The notes under the pieces were generated by a model that worked only from the letters and a program-made list of their open reading frames with translations, was not told the origin of the DNA and ran no database searches. Position numbers and translations under genes: made by a program. Below are positions 59,258 to 64,000 of a stretch of 64,000 bases of DNA, piece by piece (the stretch's first letter is position 1; each line of letters starts with the position of its first letter). This DNA comes from an uncultured SAR116 cluster alpha proteobacterium. GTDB taxonomy: Bacteria; Pseudomonadota; Alphaproteobacteria; Puniceispirillales; Puniceispirillaceae. The stretch covers positions 1-64,000 of the forward strand of contig CABYIQ010000005.1 in the NCBI GenBank assembly GCA_902518965.1, written 5' to 3'.

Positions 59258-60928
59258 ATGCCTACTATGAACCACGCGAAATACAGTGCCTACCCGCCTG
59301 TCGATTTGCCTGACAGACAGTGGCCAAGCAAGGTTATTTCCACTGCACCTGTCTGGTGTTCTGTAGATTTGCGTGATGGCAATCAAGCTTTAATCGAGCC
59401 AATGGACAGCATTCGTAAAATGCGTATGTTCAAAACGCTGGTTGGTATGGGTTTTAAGGAAATTGAGGTCGGTTTCCCTTCAGCCTCTGATACAGATTTC
59501 AACTTCTTGCGAGAATTAATTATCGGAGGGCACATTCCAGCGGATGTAACAATACAAGTTCTCACACAAGCAAGAGAACATCTAATAGATAGAACAATAG
59601 AATCTCTTCGAGGCGCGCCAAGTGCAATCCTGCATCTTTACAATTCAACTTCTACCCTTCAGCGGCGAGTGGTGTTTAAATCTGACCGTGATGGCGTAAA
59701 ACAAATTGCCATAGACGGGGCGAAAATGGTTGCTGACCGGGTAAGCAAACTGGGGTCTGATACTGATCTGCGGCTGCAATATTCACCTGAGAGCTTTACA
59801 GGAACCGAGCTGGATTATGCCTTAGACGTCTGTGAATCAGTTATGGATATCTGGAGCCCTACACCCAAAAATAAGACAATTATTAACCTGCCGGCGACTG
59901 TTGAGATGTCTACACCAAACATTTATGCAGATCAGATAGAGTGGATGCATCGTCACTTTACGCGGCGTGATAGCATGATTTTGTCGTTACACCCTCACAA
60001 TGATCGCGGCTGCGGCGTTGCCGCAACTGAGTTAGGGCTGATGGCTGGCGCCGACCGCGTTGAAGGTACCCTATTTGGTAATGGTGAGCGGACAGGTAAT
60101 GTCGATATAATTACGCTGGGACTTAACCTGTTCACACAAGGTGTTGACCCAAAGCTGGATATGTCTGATATCACGAGCTTGGTCGAAACAGCTGAATTCT
60201 GCAACCAGCTGCCTGTTCATCAGCGACATCCTTATGCTGGCCAACTGGTTCATACTGCGTTTTCAGGCTCACATCAGGACGCCATCCGAAAAGGGATGGA
60301 AGCAATACAGAGCGCCAACGCTCTGCAATGGGAAGTGCCATATCTACCTATCGACCCGGCGGATATTGGCTGTACATATGAAGCAATAATTCGGGTGAAC
60401 TCACAATCAGGTAAGGCAGGTTCTGCCTGGCTGTTGGAAACTGAACATAATATCCGCCTTCCACGGGGGATGGAAATAGAATTCAGCCAGATTGTCCAAA
60501 AGCAGGCAGATAAAAGCGGTCAGGAAATCACAGCTGACATGATTTGGACGATTTATCAATCTGAATATCTAGATAGGACCGCTCCATTTAAGCTGGTTTC
60601 TGTTGAGACAAAACCTGCATCTTTGGCCTCAGAAAAAGAACGTATCACAGCGACGATTCAGCATAATGGCCAGGAGAAAACCATTTCTGCAACCGGAAAC
60701 GGTCCCATTTCTGCGATGGTGAATGCCTTGCGGGAAAATTTTGATGTCGATTTCACACTTGCTGATTTTGGCCAAAATACACGTTCTTCAACTTCCAAGG
60801 CTGAAGCTGCTGCCTATGTTGAACTGAAAACAGAAAAAGATGAGCGTTCTGTCTATGGTGCAGGCATTCATACGTCGATCACACTCGCCCCACTTTACGC
60901 GCTGGTGTCTGCGGTCAATCGGCTTTAG
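59258..60928 (+). CDS. leuA: 2-isopropylmalate synthase
   Basis: CSVDLRDGNQALIEPMD, LHPHNDRGCGVAATELGLMAGADRVEGTLFGNGERTGNVD. Confidence 0.95.
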   Translation: MPTMNHAKYSAYPPVDLPDRQWPSKVISTAPVWCSVDLRDGNQALIEPMDSIRKMRMFKTLVGMGFKEIEVGFPSASDTDFNFLRELIIGGHIPADVTIQVLTQAREHLIDRTIESLRGAPSAILHLYNSTSTLQRRVVFKSDRDGVKQIAIDGAKMVADRVSKLGSDTDLRLQYSPESFTGTELDYALDVCESVMDIWSPTPKNKTIINLPATVEMSTPNIYADQIEWMHRHFTRRDSMILSLHPHNDRGCGVAATELGLMAGADRVEGTLFGNGERTGNVDIITLGLNLFTQGVDPKLDMSDITSLVETAEFCNQLPVHQRHPYAGQLVHTAFSGSHQDAIRKGMEAIQSANALQWEVPYLPIDPADIGCTYEAIIRVNSQSGKAGSAWLLETEHNIRLPRGMEIEFSQIVQKQADKSGQEITADMIWTIYQSEYLDRTAPFKLVSVETKPASLASEKERITATIQHNGQEKTISATGNGPISAMVNALRENFDVDFTLADFGQNTRSSTSKAEAAAYVELKTEKDERSVYGAGIHTSITLAPLYALVSAVNRL

Positions 60929-60955
60929 GCCGTAATAGTAAAGTAAAGCTGTTGG

Positions 60956-63376
60956 TTATGCTCCACGCAGAACACCACCACAGTTTTTACCGACTGTAGC
61001 TGTGATTTGATCTGAAAGAACAATTAAATCACTTTCGCTGAAGGTAGCATCCTTTGGCTGAAGCGTAACTGTAAGGGCAACAGATTTTCGCCCGTCTTCA
61101 ATGCCTTTACCCTGATAGACATCAAACACAGATATATCTGTGACTACATCGCGTGAAGCACGGCGTATAGCGTCAATAAGCGACTGAGCAGGAACGGTCT
61201 CATCAACAATAAAGGCAAAGTCACGTGTAACAGGCTGAAGTGGAGACAATTTCAACAATGGTTTTGCTGGTCCTTTATGCCGAGGAAGCGGTATGTTATC
61301 TAGCCACAATTCAAATCCGACAGCACCAGCAGGCAAATCATAATCTACACAAATCTGCGGGTGCAGTTCACCAAAACAGCCCAACATTGTTTTTCCCAAC
61401 ATGAACTGTCCTGAACGGCCAGGATGCATCCAATCAGGCACCTCAGTCGATACCATCAGATTTTGCGTACGCACGCCAAGGCAATCCAACACAGCAAGCA
61501 AGTCAGATTTTGCGTCGAATAAATCAGCAGCGCGGCCAGCATCCTGCCAATCTTTTCTGTGCGTTGCCCCAACCCGGACACCACCAATAGCGGTTCTCTG
61601 ACCTGTTTCACTTGGGTCCAGAAACACAGGGCCAACTTCAAACAATCTAATATCAGATTCAGCTCGGTTCAGATTTCGCCCTGCAGCTGACAGCAGGTTG
61701 GGCAGCAAGGATGGACGCATCATGCTTAGCTCGGTGCTGATTGGGTTTGCCAGACCAAGAGCTTCTTTACCCCCGCCAAACATCTGCGCCTCTTCTGGAC
61801 GCAGGAAGGAAAACGTCACCGCCTCTGTCAGACCACGACTAGCCAACAGGCGACGCACCAATACAGGGCGCAGCTGCAAAGATGAAAACGCCGGACGGGC
61901 AATGTAATGGTCACGCGGAAGAGCAGTCATCTCCAGATTATCATAACCATGGATTCGGATAACTTCTTCAACCAGATCAGCCGGACCATCTATATCATTG
62001 CGCCATAACGGAACTGCCACCTGCCAACTCTCTGGCTGACGCTTGTCGATACTGAAGCCTAAATCAGTCAAAATCTTTTCCTGCCTGTCATCAGGGCAGT
62101 CAATGCCTGTCAGGGCCTTTGTGCGGGCAGGAGGAAAGGTGACCATCTTAGGCCGGACGTCAGCTGTCCCATTAACAATGAGTTGGCTGAAACGGCCGCC
62201 ACATACAGACTGAACTAGACGGGCAACATAGCCCGCCATCTGCACGGGTGAAGTCGCGTCGAGGCCCCGTTCAAAGCGATAGCGCGCATCTGAATGAATA
62301 TTCAGCTTGCGTCCCGTTGTAGCTACATTGGTCGCATTAAAAATAGCTATTTCAAGAAACATTCGCGTTGTTGTATCACTCACACCAGTGCGTTCGCCAC
62401 CCATGATACCAGCTAAGTCATCAGGCCCATCAGCATCACTGATCACCAACATGTCTGAACTACAATGATATGTCTTCTCATTTAGAGCTAGCACCTGTTC
62501 ACCTTCCTGGGCGAGCCGAACTGTCAGTTTTTGGCCTGACACCTTATCCGCATCATAAGCATGTAATGGGCGGCCTAAATCGATCATCACATAATTTGTA
62601 ATGTCAACAAGGGCTGAAATCGGTCGCTGACCAACAGCCGTCAGACGCTGCGCCATCCATGCAGGGGAACTGCCATTTGATACGCCTTCAAAGAGCCGGC
62701 CTGAAATCAAAGGCACAAGAGACGAAACCTCTTCATCAATATGCCATGTCAGAGATGAGGTAAATTCTCCATCTTCAGCCGAAAAATCAATATCTTTGAG
62801 AGTGCCGCAACCTGCCGCTGCCAAATCACGGGCAATACCGCGCACTCCAAGACAATCACCTCTGTTTGGCGTAATCGCAATCTCAATCACGGGATCCACA
62901 AGCCCTGCATATTCTGTTTGAGCAAAACCTGTAAAACCTGTTCCTACCGGCGCATCAAAAGGTAATTCAATAATGCCCTCATGATCTTCTCCAATGCCTA
63001 ATTCAGAAACAGAACACAGCATTCCTTCTGATGTTTGCCCGCGAATTTTGCCCTGCTTGATTACCGTGCCTAGTCCGGGGACATGCGTGCCGACGGGGGC
63101 AAGTACTGTCCGTAAGCCTGCACGTGCGTTTTCCGCGCCACACACAATCTGCAGCTCGCCTTCACCTGTGCTCACACGGCATACTCTCAGCCGATCTGCA
63201 TCGGGGTGCTGATTGGCTTCGACAATCTCAACAATACGAAACTGGGCAAGGGCATCAAGCGGGTTATACAAATCTTCAACCTCTAGCCCCAACATAGGCA
63301 GGACATCACAAATCTCATTAAGGGATTTATTTGTATCCAAATGATCGCACAGCCAGGAAAAGGTAAATTTCATCAC
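60956..63376 (-). CDS. pheT: Phenylalanyl-tRNA synthetase beta subunit
   Basis: 806 aa; [16 protein letters not shown]-terminal tRNA-binding domain, [21 protein letters not shown]-terminal FDX-ACB domain. Confidence 0.96.
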   Translation of the reverse strand: MMKFTFSWLCDHLDTNKSLNEICDVLPMLGLEVEDLYNPLDALAQFRIVEIVEANQHPDADRLRVCRVSTGEGELQIVCGAENARAGLRTVLAPVGTHVPGLGTVIKQGKIRGQTSEGMLCSVSELGIGEDHEGIIELPFDAPVGTGFTGFAQTEYAGLVDPVIEIAITPNRGDCLGVRGIARDLAAAGCGTLKDIDFSAEDGEFTSSLTWHIDEEVSSLVPLISGRLFEGVSNGSSPAWMAQRLTAVGQRPISALVDITNYVMIDLGRPLHAYDADKVSGQKLTVRLAQEGEQVLALNEKTYHCSSDMLVISDADGPDDLAGIMGGERTGVSDTTTRMFLEIAIFNATNVATTGRKLNIHSDARYRFERGLDATSPVQMAGYVARLVQSVCGGRFSQLIVNGTADVRPKMVTFPPARTKALTGIDCPDDRQEKILTDLGFSIDKRQPESWQVAVPLWRNDIDGPADLVEEVIRIHGYDNLEMTALPRDHYIARPAFSSLQLRPVLVRRLLASRGLTEAVTFSFLRPEEAQMFGGGKEALGLANPISTELSMMRPSLLPNLLSAAGRNLNRAESDIRLFEVGPVFLDPSETGQRTAIGGVRVGATHRKDWQDAGRAADLFDAKSDLLAVLDCLGVRTQNLMVSTEVPDWMHPGRSGQFMLGKTMLGCFGELHPQICVDYDLPAGAVGFELWLDNIPLPRHKGPAKPLLKLSPLQPVTRDFAFIVDETVPAQSLIDAIRRASRDVVTDISVFDVYQGKGIEDGRKSVALTVTLQPKDATFSESDLIVLSDQITATVGKNCGGVLRGA

Positions 63377-64000
63377 GCTCCTCCTGTGCCCAAACCTGTA
63401 TGCAAGCCCGGCACATCAACAGGCATAAACCCGTAATGTTTCAGCCAGCGCAAATCACTCTCGTAGAATGTGCGTAAATCTGGAATTCCATACTTCAGCA
63501 TGGCAAGCCGTTCAACGCCCATACCGAAGGCGAAGCCCTGAACCTCATCTGAATTAAGTCCACAATTTTCAAGCACCTTTGGGTTCACCATTCCAGAGCC
63601 CAGGATTTCAAGCCAGTCGTCACCGGCACCAATTTCAAGGCCGCCATCAACACGCCGGCAACCGATATCCACCTCAGCGGAGGGTTCAGTGAACGGAAAA
63701 AAGCTGGGGCGAAAACGAACAGGTAAATCCTTCACGCCAAAAAAAGCTCGGCAGAAATCTATTAAGCAACCCTTCAGATGACCCATGTGAATACCCTCCC
63801 CAATAACCAGGCCTTCACACTGATGAAACATCGGGCTGTGAGTGGCATCGTGGTCAGAACGATAGGTGCGTCCAGGTACAATAATTCTGATGGGTGGCGG
63901 TGTGTTTAGCATCGTTCTGATTTGAACAGGCGAGGTATGCGTCCGCAACACCGGCCGCGTGCCTGTCTTATCAGGATTCAAATAGAATGTATCATGTTCT
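63373..64000 (-). CDS. pheS: Phenylalanyl-tRNA synthetase alpha subunit (N-terminus beyond window edge)
   Basis: [53 protein letters not shown]; frame remains open to 64000. Confidence 0.96.
   Translation of the reverse strand, partial: EHDTFYLNPDKTGTRPVLRTHTSPVQIRTMLNTPPPIRIIVPGRTYRSDHDATHSPMFHQCEGLVIGEGIHMGHLKGCLIDFCRAFFGVKDLPVRFRPSFFPFTEPSAEVDIGCRRVDGGLEIGAGDDWLEILGSGMVNPKVLENCGLNSDEVQGFAFGMGVERLAMLKYGIPDLRTFYESDLRWLKHYGFMPVDVPGLHTGLGTGGA

Noticed and set aside
1-64000. Phage, integron, CRISPR-Cas, restriction-modification, toxin-antitoxin or secondary-metabolite clusters
   Set aside because: No recognisable integrase, transposase, Cas, methylase, TA pair or NRPS/PKS genes in the translated ORFs.

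Overview
The window looks like chromosomal DNA from a marine alphaproteobacterium, possibly SAR116-like; that placement is inferred from gene content and not tested. It is densely coding, with two tRNA genes. I see no phage, IS element, integron, CRISPR array or restriction system. Main blocks, left to right: (1) a peptide/opine-type ABC transporter (permease, permease, Tat-type SBP) next to an MttB-superfamily methyltransferase; (2) tRNA-Leu, then housekeeping genes (DedA-like, DsbB, Coq7, HNH, carboxylesterase, GluQ-RS, MFS, SDR); (3) a zinc-uptake locus znuA / znuCB-zur with a Zur-box-like palindrome; (4) a glutamate-synthase-like FMN protein, a Fur-family regulator, pssA-psd, a secreted three-repeat protein, and a photolyase-like protein of unusual layout; (5) bioY, a purine permease, thiN, trmL and an orphan histidine kinase; (6) a form-II CoxL-type molybdenum hydroxylase locus with divergent maturation genes, followed by coxG, an OYE-family reductase, a DUF3445 heme demethylase-like protein and a two-subunit aconitase X; (7) a divergent locus with glpD, ugpQ, a Gfo/Idh/MocA protein and a GntR regulator facing an SsuD-like monooxygenase, an aldo/keto reductase, a flavin reductase and a TRAP transporter; (8) a di-heme peroxidase, tRNA-Ser, lepA, leuA and pheT/pheS. 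The most interesting candidate is block 7. Its enzyme set resembles the oxidative sulfoquinovose desulfonation (sulfo-SMO) logic, but with a TRAP importer and lipid-headgroup genes. All function calls come from reading motifs in the translated ORFs; no database search was run.
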